Assembly (NCBI RefSeq): GCF_014284175.1
Contig: NZ_JACOGA010000008.1
Location: forward strand, 1 to 64,000
Length of the DNA stretch: 64,000 nucleotides
From: Affinundibacterium flavidum
Lineage (GTDB): Bacteria; Pseudomonadota; Gammaproteobacteria; Burkholderiales; Burkholderiaceae_D
Direction of reading: 5' to 3'
Below, one piece after another: positions 19,220 to 27,503 of the stretch. The position numbers and the translations under genes are program-made. The notes under the pieces are model-generated. The model did no database searches. It was given only the letters and a program-made list of their open reading frames with translations, and was not told the origin of the DNA. Numbering within the stretch: the first letter of the stretch is position 1; the number at the start of each line of letters is the position of its first letter.

Positions 19220-21331
19220 ATGCGCCAAAAGCTGCTGTTCTCCATCATTTCTGGTCTGTTTATCAGCACAATCAGCACATTAAGTGCCAACCTGTTAGCG
19301 CAAACCAGCGCGCCTTCTTCTCAAGCCAGCACAACGAAGAAGCAAGCGATGCCCAAAGGAAAAAAGACCACGCTACAATCCGGCATTGATTTGCAATGGT
19401 TGGACAAAAGTGTTCGCCCGCAAGATGATTTTTTCCGCTTCATGTCTGGTAAATGGCTAGACACTGCTGAGATTCCAGCGGATCGTGGCCGCTACGGTGC
19501 GTTTGATCAATTGTCAGAATTATCGGCAAAACAATCTGCCGCGATCATTCAAGATCTGGCTAAAAAGTCCGACTTAAAATCGGGCACGAATCAACAAAAA
19601 ATCGCCGACCTCTACAATAGCTTCATGGATGAGGCGCAATTAGAAACACTAGACATCAAGCCTTTGCAAGCGGATTTCGCGCGCATTCAACAGCTCAAAG
19701 ATAAAGCTGAATTACCTTCCATGCTCGCCTATCTGGCACGTATCAGTGTCGGTACACCAATCGGGTCTGGCGTGACGCAGGATGCGAAAGATTCTTCAAA
19801 ATATACAGTCTCAGTTGGTCAAGGTGGATTAAGCCTGCCTGATCGCGACTACTACCTGAAATTAGATGACGCCAAGTTCAAAACAATACGCGAAGCCTAT
19901 CTCATACACGTAGAAAAAATGTTGTCTATGGCTGGCATTAGCAATGCACAACAAGCTGCAACATCCATTATGGCGCTCGAAACTGAGATCGCTAAAATCC
20001 AATGGAGCAATGTAGAAAATCGCAATCCCGTCAAAACCTATAACAAAGTTGAAATTGCCAAACTCGGCGACTTGTTACCAGGATTTGACTGGAACAAATA
20101 CTTCGCTGACATGGGAACTAGCGGCAAGACCGACTCCGTGATCGTTCGTCAACCGAGCTACTTAACTGGCTTAAATAAAGTCATTCAAGATACGCCGCTC
20201 GAAACTTGGCAAGCCTATTTCAACTGGCGTGTACTAAATGCTTATGCGCCTTATCTGAGTAAGCGCTTTGTGGATCAAGACTTTTCTTTCTCTAGCGTGA
20301 CACTACGTGGCATACCGGAAAATCAACCGCGCTGGAAGCGTGGCGTAGGTCGCGTGGAAGAGAGTCTGTCTGAAGCTTTGGGACAGTTGTATGTTGAAAA
20401 GCACTTCCCAGCAGAGAACAAAGCGCGCATGCAGGTGCTGGTCAACAATCTCTTATTGGCTTACAAGCAAAGCATAGAAACTTTGCCTTGGATGGGCGAA
20501 GCAACCAAGAAAGAAGCACTGACCAAATTATCAAAATTCACACCAAAGATCGGCTATCCAGACAAATGGCGTGACTACAGCAAGCTAACTATCGTCAAAG
20601 GCGATCTGGTCGCCAATATCAAAGCTGGGCGCACTTTCGCCTACCAGCGTCAAGTCGATAAACTTGGTAAGCCAGTGGATCGTAGCGAATGGGGTATGAG
20701 CCCGCAGACGGTTAATGCTTATTACAACTCACGTCAAAATGAAATCGTGTTCCCAGCAGCGATTTTGATGCCACCATTCTTTAATCCTGAAGCGGACGAC
20801 GCGGTCAATTACGGCGGTATCGGTGCAGTGATTGGACATGAAATTGGTCACGGCTTCGATGACTCCGGTAGTCAATCCGATGGCGATGGCAATTTACGCG
20901 ACTGGTGGACTGCAGAAGACAAAGCGAACTTCGGCAAAGTAACTGACGCCTTGGTCGCACAATACGGCAACTACAGCCCTATCGAAGGCTACAAGGTCAA
21001 TGGCAAACTGACTTTGGGCGAAAACATTGGCGACAATGCTGGTTTATCCATCGCTTATAAAGCTTACCAATTATCACTGAATGGTAAGAAACCGCCAGTC
21101 ATCGATGGTTTCAGTGGCAATCAACGTGTGTTCATGGGTTGGGCGCAGGTATGGCGTGGTAAGGCACGTGATACCGAAACAGTTCGTTTGTTAGCCACTG
21201 ACTCACACGCGCCAGGTGTATTCCGCGCCAATGGCCCACTCACGAATTTACCTGAGTTTTACCAAGCCTTCGATGTGAAAGCTGGCGATAAAATGTATGT
21301 AGCACCAGAGAAACGAATTCGGGTTTGGTAG
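19220..21331 (+). CDS. M13-family zinc metalloendopeptidase (neprilysin/PepO-like), exported
   Basis: 703 residues with a Sec signal peptide (MRQKLLFSIISGLFIS...NLLAQ). A Gln/Lys-rich linker precedes the peptidase M13 N-terminal domain (DDFFRFMSGKW near 71). The C-terminal catalytic domain carries the zinc motif HEIGH at residues 540-544 and the third ligand Glu601 within ENIGD. The conserved NAYYNSRQNEIVFPAAIL strand and the terminal VRVW-like end (KRIRVW) agree with the family. It should cleave small peptides in the periplasm or outside the cell. AAGGAACG upstream supports the start. It lies between a TonB receptor and a secretion operon but has its own terminator, so it is probably monocistronic. 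Confidence 0.95.
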   Translation: MRQKLLFSIISGLFISTISTLSANLLAQTSAPSSQASTTKKQAMPKGKKTTLQSGIDLQWLDKSVRPQDDFFRFMSGKWLDTAEIPADRGRYGAFDQLSELSAKQSAAIIQDLAKKSDLKSGTNQQKIADLYNSFMDEAQLETLDIKPLQADFARIQQLKDKAELPSMLAYLARISVGTPIGSGVTQDAKDSSKYTVSVGQGGLSLPDRDYYLKLDDAKFKTIREAYLIHVEKMLSMAGISNAQQAATSIMALETEIAKIQWSNVENRNPVKTYNKVEIAKLGDLLPGFDWNKYFADMGTSGKTDSVIVRQPSYLTGLNKVIQDTPLETWQAYFNWRVLNAYAPYLSKRFVDQDFSFSSVTLRGIPENQPRWKRGVGRVEESLSEALGQLYVEKHFPAENKARMQVLVNNLLLAYKQSIETLPWMGEATKKEALTKLSKFTPKIGYPDKWRDYSKLTIVKGDLVANIKAGRTFAYQRQVDKLGKPVDRSEWGMSPQTVNAYYNSRQNEIVFPAAILMPPFFNPEADDAVNYGGIGAVIGHEIGHGFDDSGSQSDGDGNLRDWWTAEDKANFGKVTDALVAQYGNYSPIEGYKVNGKLTLGENIGDNAGLSIAYKAYQLSLNGKKPPVIDGFSGNQRVFMGWAQVWRGKARDTETVRLLATDSHAPGVFRANGPLTNLPEFYQAFDVKAGDKMYVAPEKRIRVW

Positions 21332-21367
21332 TCGTCAAGTAATTACAGTTTCAGCAAATAAGCAAAA

Positions 21368-21401
21368 AGCGGATAAGACTTCTTCTTATCCGCTTTTTTT
21401 C
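21368..21401 (+). terminator. Intrinsic terminator of the M13 peptidase gene
   Basis: AGCGGATAAG (21368-21377) pairs with CTTATCCGCT (21385-21394) over a 7-base loop and is followed by a run of T. It lies 37 bases past the stop codon. Confidence 0.95.
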
Positions 21402-21538
21402 TTTCGCGATATGTGAACTCCCGTTACGTCGTTTTCACAATCGATGAAAAATTTGTGAAGGGCAGACGACGAATGCTTAACGTGATGATTATTGCTCAAG
21501 TTATTTATAAAAACTGCAATTCAAGAAAATCGACACGA

Positions 21539-22060
21539 TTACAATCGATTCAGAATTGTACTTTTTATTGTCGGAGGATTACTTTGAGTCTGAATTTGAT
21601 AAGTCGATATATACCATTTATTTTCCTCGTTATCGATATTCAGTTTTTCAACAAATTTTAATATCAACAAAAGATCCGAGGCCTCTACCGTCAATTGCGT
21701 CTGATTTGAGTTTTGCGTGTGATCAAGCGATAAGATTGCCACATCACCGCCATTTGTTTGCTCAATTGTTGACAATACTTGATTCCACGGATAATTCAGT
21801 GATTTCAAAATTTTTCTTGAGTTTGCGACACGCACATCAAGGTGAGTGTCATTCTTAATTGAAGTCTGCTCAAGGCTACGATATTTATTTTTTGAGAGCT
21901 CCTCTAGCTCTGCCACTTGCTTTTGTCTATCTGAGATATGCGAATGCAAGGATACCCAACTTACTACAAGGCTTACAGTCCATAGAGTGACGATGAATAA
22001 GAGACCAAGGCTAATCCACGGTTTGCGATTTTGATGAACAAATTCAAGCTTTAAGTTCAT
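21539..22060 (-). CDS. PilN-like / GspL C-terminal-like inner membrane assembly protein
   Basis: 173 residues with no strong family signature, but the layout is that of PilN. A short basic cytoplasmic N terminus is followed by one transmembrane helix (about 14-36, LGLLFIVTLWTVSLVV), then a predicted coiled coil (about 40-70, DRQKQVAELEELSKN) and a small alpha/beta periplasmic domain. In type IV pili PilN links the PilM ring to PilO and the secretin. It is the last gene of the secretion operon, and its ATG overlaps the stop of the PilM-like gene (TAATG). Assignment rests on topology and neighbours. Confidence 0.65.
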   Translation of the reverse strand: MNLKLEFVHQNRKPWISLGLLFIVTLWTVSLVVSWVSLHSHISDRQKQVAELEELSKNKYRSLEQTSIKNDTHLDVRVANSRKILKSLNYPWNQVLSTIEQTNGGDVAILSLDHTQNSNQTQLTVEASDLLLILKFVEKLNIDNEENKWYISTYQIQTQSNPPTIKSTILNRL

Positions 22061-22854
22061 TATTCTGCCGCAGTCGAAAATACAAGGTCACGGAAGTCTA
22101 TATAACTACTTTTGTTCAAATATTTATCTTTGCGCAAAATCCTATCTACATGAATTTGTGGAGTGCCAATAATTTTTTCGGGGACGGCAAAATAAATATT
22201 ATTCTGCTCAGCATCTGTAAAAGAAAAACTTAAACGACGACTCTCTCTTTCAACGAGCAAAACGTCACACTCATGCGTTATTGCATTCATCGATTCCAAA
22301 ACACCTAATCGTGTAACAAAGACGGTGAATGCATCATTTTCAATTGCAACCAGTGCCGTTCTATTTGCATCACTTACGTCAAGATTTTTTTGAAAAGTAT
22401 TCCAGACACCAACGACAAACGGCTTAATAGAAGCTAAATGGAACCCACTTTCATTCGATAGCTCTTGAATCTTTTCTATCAATACACGCCGTATTGCACA
22501 AACTACCACCTTATCGGAAGAGGTGAAATCAATCGTAAATTGCCATTCAGATGCTTTTAAACCCAATTGATTTTGCATATAAGCCCGTGCTGCTAACTGT
22601 TGCTCACCAATATCATTCAATCCTTTTGGTAAATCAACGGTCGTGAATTTACACAGGGCAGAACCAAGGTACACATGTAAATATTCACGACTATTCTTTC
22701 TTCTATGCAGTGGTTCGAATGACAAAGATGACGGCACTAAGGAATTCCAATTCCATGCCCCGATTGATTCGACCTTTTCATTCCACCAGTATCCTGATTG
22801 GCGCCGAACTGAGATTTGCGTTGCATTGACATACACGTGAATAGCATTAGTCAT
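22060..22854 (-). CDS. PilM-like / GspL N-terminal-like cytoplasmic protein
   Basis: 264 residues, soluble, without signal or membrane helix. The pattern (a first half with short beta strands, then RAYMQNQLGL, a 'VVVCAIRR' strand, and a second half with TALVAIENDAFTVFVTR) resembles the actin-like fold of PilM or the cytoplasmic domain of GspL. The nucleotide motifs are not obvious. It overlaps the ATPase gene by 8 bases and the PilN-like gene by one, so the three are translationally coupled. The pair PilM-PilN encoded together would replace a single GspL. Family placement is by context and predicted fold. Confidence 0.6.
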   Translation of the reverse strand: MTNAIHVYVNATQISVRRQSGYWWNEKVESIGAWNWNSLVPSSLSFEPLHRRKNSREYLHVYLGSALCKFTTVDLPKGLNDIGEQQLAARAYMQNQLGLKASEWQFTIDFTSSDKVVVCAIRRVLIEKIQELSNESGFHLASIKPFVVGVWNTFQKNLDVSDANRTALVAIENDAFTVFVTRLGVLESMNAITHECDVLLVERESRRLSFSFTDAEQNNIYFAVPEKIIGTPQIHVDRILRKDKYLNKSSYIDFRDLVFSTAAE

Positions 22855-24550
22855 GAGCCACGACCCTATCTATTTCTTCTAATGTGGTCGCACCACAAAT
22901 AACCAAATCTAAGGCACGAAGACCTAAAGGGCGAATTCCCAAAGATAAAGCATAGCGCTTGATTTCCATGACATCGGCACGATTGAGTACCATTGCTCTT
23001 AACTGATCGTCAAACGATAAAACTTCAGCAATTGCAAGCCGACCTTTATAACCAGTGTTTCGACAATGTTCACATCCTAGTCCACGGGACACACTGGCTT
23101 TTGATACATCGACTTTTGCGATATCCATACGATCAAGAAGTTCACGAGTCATCGTTTCAGGCACGCTACATACTGAACAATTGCGACGAATTAGTCGCTG
23201 AGCAACTACACCATTTAACGCTGACACTAGGCTATAAAGGTCAATATTCATGTGCACGAAACGGCTGATTACATCAAATACACTGTTCGCATGAACAGTC
23301 GTAAAAACTAAGTGCCCAGTAAGCGCTGCCTGTACCGCGATTTCTGCAGTCTCAGCATCCCTAATTTCACCCACTAAAATTTTATCGGGATCATGCCGCA
23401 AAATAGAGCGCAGACCTTGAGAAAACGTCAAACCTTTTTTTTCATTCACGGGTATTTGGAGGACGCCAGGCAACTCGTACTCCACCGGATCTTCAATGGT
23501 AATGATCTTTTCTTGACCGGTTCTAATCTCTGACAATGCAGCATATAGTGTTGTTGTTTTACCGCTGCCTGTTGGCCCTGTGACTAACAGCATCCCATGC
23601 GGTTTCTTTGCCAAACGTCTAACACGTTCAATCGCATCAGTATCCAACCCAAGGCTAACAAGTGAAATATCATTGGCATCTCCCCTTAGTTGAGTCTTGT
23701 CGAGCAAACGTACGACAGCATCTTCGCCAAAAATGCTAGGCATGATAGATACGCGAAAATCCAATTCGCGTTCCCCCAGCTCTATGCGGAACCGACCATC
23801 CTGTGGAATCCTTCGCTCAGCGATATCCAATTGGGCCAATACCTTGATACGTGAAATAACTTCTTCCGCTTGCATTCGCCCATCTAATTCGGATGATGAA
23901 ACTAATACGCCATCCAAACGCAACTTAACTCGCACACTATTTCTGTCGCACTCAAAATGAATATCGCTGGCACCTGCTTTCCACGCATCATAAATCGCCG
24001 CATCAACAAAGCGCACTACTGGACTAGTGCTGCTCTCAATTGTTGCGATCGAAATGACATTACTCTCTGCTCCAGCATGTCTCGTGGAAAAATCAGATGT
24101 ACTGACGACTGGTAATTCATTCGACACTTTAATTCGTTGTTGCGCAAACTCCAGCGCGATCAAAATATCTGATTTTATCCCCCATGCCAAAGTAGGATAT
24201 CCCCCCACTTTATTCGCAAGCCATTGCAAAACCTGATCGTCCCAAGGGTCATTCACAACAAAATAGTCGCCGTCATGCATACGCAAAGGATATATTCCTC
24301 GATTTACGCAGTCGGTAAAACTAATCTCCTGAAATTGAGGAGCAACAAGTTTAAGGTCAGCTAGTGCAAAGTAACGAACGCCTAATGCCGATACCGATGC
24401 CTGCTCTATGTCGCCAATATGGCAATGCGCTAAATTTGCGAGTTCGAGCACCAAAGGATGTCCACTTTTTCGCGACAATTCTCGTGCTGAAAGTAACAAA
24501 CTACTGAGAGGAGCGGAAAATTTCTGCGAGGAGGATGAATTACTCTGCAT
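22847..24550 (-). CDS. gspE: Type II secretion / type IV pilus assembly ATPase (GspE/PilB family)
   Basis: 567 residues. The N-terminal half resembles a T2SSE N-domain (LGVRYFALADLKLV near 56). The C-terminal motor domain carries Walker A GPTGSGKT at 325-332, an Asp box around ITIEDPVEYEL, Walker B/His-box region ILVGEIRDAETAE near 391 and TGHLVFTTVHAN. The zinc-binding tetracysteine is CSVC (458-461) plus CEHC (493-496), which marks GspE/PilB rather than the retraction ATPase PilT. It powers pseudopilus assembly from the inner membrane. The gene follows gspF after 3 bases and overlaps the PilM-like gene. Confidence 0.93.
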   Translation of the reverse strand: MQSNSSSSQKFSAPLSSLLLSARELSRKSGHPLVLELANLAHCHIGDIEQASVSALGVRYFALADLKLVAPQFQEISFTDCVNRGIYPLRMHDGDYFVVNDPWDDQVLQWLANKVGGYPTLAWGIKSDILIALEFAQQRIKVSNELPVVSTSDFSTRHAGAESNVISIATIESSTSPVVRFVDAAIYDAWKAGASDIHFECDRNSVRVKLRLDGVLVSSSELDGRMQAEEVISRIKVLAQLDIAERRIPQDGRFRIELGERELDFRVSIMPSIFGEDAVVRLLDKTQLRGDANDISLVSLGLDTDAIERVRRLAKKPHGMLLVTGPTGSGKTTTLYAALSEIRTGQEKIITIEDPVEYELPGVLQIPVNEKKGLTFSQGLRSILRHDPDKILVGEIRDAETAEIAVQAALTGHLVFTTVHANSVFDVISRFVHMNIDLYSLVSALNGVVAQRLIRRNCSVCSVPETMTRELLDRMDIAKVDVSKASVSRGLGCEHCRNTGYKGRLAIAEVLSFDDQLRAMVLNRADVMEIKRYALSLGIRPLGLRALDLVICGATTLEEIDRVVAHD

Positions 24551-24553
24551 ACT

Positions 24554-25741
24554 TTAAATTCCTCCTGCTAAATCGAATACAGGCATATACATCAAAATGA
24601 TAATGGCACCAACCATCAAACCAACCAACATTAACAAGACAGGTTCGGCCAGCCTAGTTGCCCGTTCGATAAACAAAGTAAATTCTTGTCGATATGCTTG
24701 TGCAATGATATCCAATATTGTCGCCAAATTTCCAGAGCGTTCGCCCACTATCAACATCCTTTCCGTCACACTGTCCGTCAGTCCGTTTTCTACAAATGCG
24801 GTGCTCAAACGCTTACCTTCCTGAATGGCACTCCGCGTATTGATAACTTGGTTCTTTAATTTTTCATCAAACGCCAAATTTTGTGCGAGAGGAATCGCAT
24901 CTGAAAGCGTGTACCCGCCTTTCAATAGCATAGACATTGTTTGATAAATTCTGGCAAGCTGATACAACCGAAGATAGTATTGGGCAAACTTAAAGCGTCC
25001 TAAACTGCGTAAAAATAAACTTTTCAGTTTGCCGTTTTTATATCCGACAAAAGCTGCGGCAACAACACACAACACCCCACCTAATAATAGAAAAATATGA
25101 TCGCCGACAAATTGCCCTAACCTCATCAGGAGAATCGTTGACATACTTAATGACTGTGAAAAATCTTCATACACTTTAGCAAAACGGGGTACCACGTAAG
25201 AAATCATAAACAAACACACCAGCATCCCAAATCCAACAACCAAGCTTGGATAAATCGCCGCACTAACTATTTTTCTGCCCAGCTCCTGCGCAAGCTTTTC
25301 GTAAGCGATATATTCATCCAGTGCATCCTCAATACGACTAGTCCTTTCACTCGCCTTGATGGAAGCGACCAATAGCACCGGAAATATAAATTGATTTGAT
25401 TCTATGGCAGCAGAAAATGGCTTGCCTTCTAGTAAGCGCTGTTGGATCTCAAGTAAAACAGCATGCTTATTCCCGCCGTCTTTTTTAGCGCAAAGTGTCT
25501 CGATGGCCTCCACCAAAGACATTCCTGATGACAACAAAGTACGTAGTTCTTCACAAAAAAGTACGACATTAAAATTTGATTTTCGCTTCACTAAAAACTG
25601 ACTATGATGCCCAACCACTGACAACACAGTCACGCCCTCGCGCTCCAACATTTGTTGTAAGGCTAATGGTTCCTCACCCTCCATCATGCGTTCAATCACC
25701 ACGCCGGATGAGACATCAAATGTACGAACCAAAAATTGCAT
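24554..25741 (-). CDS. gspF: Type II secretion inner membrane platform protein (GspF/PilC family)
   Basis: 395 residues with two T2SSF repeats. The first contains ELRTLLSSGMSLVEAIE near residue 66 and ends in a transmembrane helix around 165-190 (IYPSLVVGFGMLVCLFMISYVVPRF). The second contains MLLKGGYTLSDAIPLAQ near 272 and ends in the final helix (LLMLVGLMVGAIIILMYMPVFDL). Another hydrophobic stretch lies near 215-235. GspF anchors the ATPase to the membrane and guides pseudopilin assembly. It sits between the GspG-type pseudopilin gene (11-base gap) and gspE (3-base gap). Confidence 0.93.
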   Translation of the reverse strand: MQFLVRTFDVSSGVVIERMMEGEEPLALQQMLEREGVTVLSVVGHHSQFLVKRKSNFNVVLFCEELRTLLSSGMSLVEAIETLCAKKDGGNKHAVLLEIQQRLLEGKPFSAAIESNQFIFPVLLVASIKASERTSRIEDALDEYIAYEKLAQELGRKIVSAAIYPSLVVGFGMLVCLFMISYVVPRFAKVYEDFSQSLSMSTILLMRLGQFVGDHIFLLLGGVLCVVAAAFVGYKNGKLKSLFLRSLGRFKFAQYYLRLYQLARIYQTMSMLLKGGYTLSDAIPLAQNLAFDEKLKNQVINTRSAIQEGKRLSTAFVENGLTDSVTERMLIVGERSGNLATILDIIAQAYRQEFTLFIERATRLAEPVLLMLVGLMVGAIIILMYMPVFDLAGGI

Positions 25742-25752
25742 AAACTTTGCTT

Positions 25753-26175
25753 TCAGTTTGAGATATCTGTGTTTTCGTTAATGCCACCTAGCACACCATC
25801 TTTTCCATAACTCAGCAAATCATAATCTTTGCCATTCGCTCCTGGTGCACGATATTGATATGCATGTCCCCAAGGATCAACGGGAACATCTTTCTTCAAA
25901 TACGGCCCAGCCCATTTTCCGTCTCCAGAAGATTTCATCAACGCCTGCAATCCTTGTTCCGTAGAAGGATAACGACCGACATCTAAGCGATACTGATCTA
26001 GCGCTTTATCGAATGCATCAATTTGTGCTTTTGCCACACTAATCTCAGATCTACCCAATTGTGCAAAATACTTGGGACCTACATATCCTGCCAGCATCGC
26101 AATAATCGCGACCACCACCAGCAATTCCAGCAAAGTAAAGCCCCTAGAGAGGCAGAATTGTTTAGCTAGTTTCAT
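25753..26175 (-). CDS. gspG: Major pseudopilin, GspG family
   Basis: 140 residues with a type IV prepilin leader. The cleavage motif RG|FTLLELLVVVAIIAML has Glu at mature position 5, then one hydrophobic helix. The C-terminal domain has YPSTEQGLQALM, GPYLKKDVPVDPWGH and YDLLSYGKDG, the last being the calcium-binding loop of GspG. It is the structural subunit of the pseudopilus. Its ATG overlaps the stop of the preceding pseudopilin gene by 4 bases (ATGA). No prepilin peptidase gene is in the window, so processing needs PilD from elsewhere. Confidence 0.92.
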   Translation of the reverse strand: MKLAKQFCLSRGFTLLELLVVVAIIAMLAGYVGPKYFAQLGRSEISVAKAQIDAFDKALDQYRLDVGRYPSTEQGLQALMKSSGDGKWAGPYLKKDVPVDPWGHAYQYRAPGANGKDYDLLSYGKDGVLGGINENTDISN

Positions 26176-26654
26176 TGTTTCTCTTTATAAACGAACTTCC
26201 AATCCGAATAACGTGTCCCGGTGATCATCACCCCATTAACGGAAGTCAATGGACGTTTGCGTAAAACTTCCATCTCACTCAAACTATAAACCCCCATAAT
26301 ACCGCCATCGGAGGCGCGCACTACACCCCATTTACCATCACGAGTCAAAGGGTCTCGATACACTTTACGTAGATGTCGCACAACACCTACAAAACGTTTA
26401 TCTTCCAACAGGTCTTCCAGATGCTGAGGGTAAGATTTTGGCGTGCCAGGTGATTGCACATAATATGCAGCAATCGCGTGAGCATAGGCGCTACCGATTG
26501 ATATCAACTCCTCTTCTTTCTCACGACGTGAAGCTGCACTCCATGATTCACCGATTGCCGCCAGACCGATACCAAAAATAACCAAGGCAAAAAGCATGGC
26601 GACATAAGTAAACCCAGATTGCCTGTGTTCCACATTCCTATCACCAGGACACAT
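26172..26654 (-). CDS. Pseudopilin-like protein lacking the mature Glu5
   Basis: About 160 residues from ATG 26654, which follows GGGAG. The frame is open to 26702 but the upstream part overlaps the previous gene more. The leader has the prepilin form SG|FTYVAMLFALVIFG, but the fifth mature residue is Val instead of Glu. Loss of Glu5 is known for GspK-like tip subunits. The rest resembles GspG/GspH-like minor pseudopilins (YYVQSPGTPKSYPQHLEDLLED; RDPLTRDGKWG). Its ends overlap both neighbours, indicating tight coupling. A minor, possibly tip, pseudopilin is the best reading. Confidence 0.8.
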   Translation of the reverse strand: MCPGDRNVEHRQSGFTYVAMLFALVIFGIGLAAIGESWSAASRREKEEELISIGSAYAHAIAAYYVQSPGTPKSYPQHLEDLLEDKRFVGVVRHLRKVYRDPLTRDGKWGVVRASDGGIMGVYSLSEMEVLRKRPLTSVNGVMITGTRYSDWKFVYKEKQ

Positions 26655-27030
26655 ACTCACTCCCATCGCGCGCTCGTCCACGTGCGCCACTCTTAACATC
26701 AAATATGTTACCTAATTCCTTCTTTTCGGGGCTAACGATCACCCAGGAATCTGTACGTTCTGTAATTGGATCGGTCGGTATCTTACGCAAATATTTCTTA
26801 GTTACAATGTCCTCCAATGATTCTGGATAACGTCCAGTATCACCAAAGTATTTATCTATCGCGTCACGCATGTGCGCCAAATTTTGACGCAAAACAGATT
26901 CTTTTGCTTTATCCACGTTGCCAAAATATCGAGGTACCGACAACGACAACAGCATCGCTATTACGACCATCACGACCAACAACTCAATCAACGTAAAACC
27001 ACGATGCACCTTAATCACTTTGATCACCAT
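26641..27030 (-). CDS. Pseudopilin, GspG-like
   Basis: 129 residues: a short basic leader (MVIKVIKVHRG) with cleavage motif RG|FTLIELLVVMVVIAML (Glu5 present), the hydrophobic spine, and a C-terminal domain with YFGDTGRYPESLEDIV, RKIPTDPITERTDSW and FDVKSGARG. These are features of GspG-like subunits in atypical secretion clusters, where the IPxDP-containing region replaces the calcium loop. It overlaps both neighbouring pseudopilin genes. Confidence 0.88.
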   Translation of the reverse strand: MVIKVIKVHRGFTLIELLVVMVVIAMLLSLSVPRYFGNVDKAKESVLRQNLAHMRDAIDKYFGDTGRYPESLEDIVTKKYLRKIPTDPITERTDSWVIVSPEKKELGNIFDVKSGARGRARDGSEYVSW

Positions 27031-27494
27031 TGCTTGTACGGAACACCATTCATCCCGACCCCTTCTGACTTTGAATAGATATCAAATACATTCTCGCCCG
27101 CCTTTGGTTGCTCAGCGGTCGAAGTATAACTGCGTAACCCCCAAGATTGCTCAGGAGAAGCCTCACTAGGTGCGAATGGATCCTTAGGAATACGTCTCAA
27201 AAAGAAAATAGTCTGTCCTGCGGCGAGTCTATCTGGCACACCACTTACCAAAACGAGGAGTGACGGTGGATAGCCATTATCTCCAGACACTTTAGCAATC
27301 CGATTGCCATCATAGGCAAGCTTATATGCATCAATGGCTCTTCGCATTTCCCATAATGCTTGTTTTAATTCACGCTCTTTATTTCGCTTAACAGTCAACT
27401 CAAGCAAGGGCATCGCGGCAGTCGCCAGGATACCAAGAACAGCCATTACCACTAGCAATTCAATAATCGTATATCCATGTCTAGACTGCCGCAT
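27024..27494 (-). CDS. Pseudopilin, GspG/GspH-like
   Basis: 156 residues. Prepilin leader MRQSRHG|YTIIELLVVMAVLGIL with Glu5, then a helix and a domain containing ALWEMRRAIDAYKLAYDGN, GYPPSLLVLVSG and LRRIPKDPFAP, ending in VFDIYSKSEG. It is the first of four consecutive pseudopilin genes, 9 bases after the secretin stop, and shares the 'RIPxDP' block with its neighbour. Four related subunits in a row suggests one major and several minor pseudopilins. Confidence 0.88.
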   Translation of the reverse strand: MRQSRHGYTIIELLVVMAVLGILATAAMPLLELTVKRNKERELKQALWEMRRAIDAYKLAYDGNRIAKVSGDNGYPPSLLVLVSGVPDRLAAGQTIFFLRRIPKDPFAPSEASPEQSWGLRSYTSTAEQPKAGENVFDIYSKSEGVGMNGVPYKQW

Positions 27495-27503
27495 TGTCGT
27501 ATC

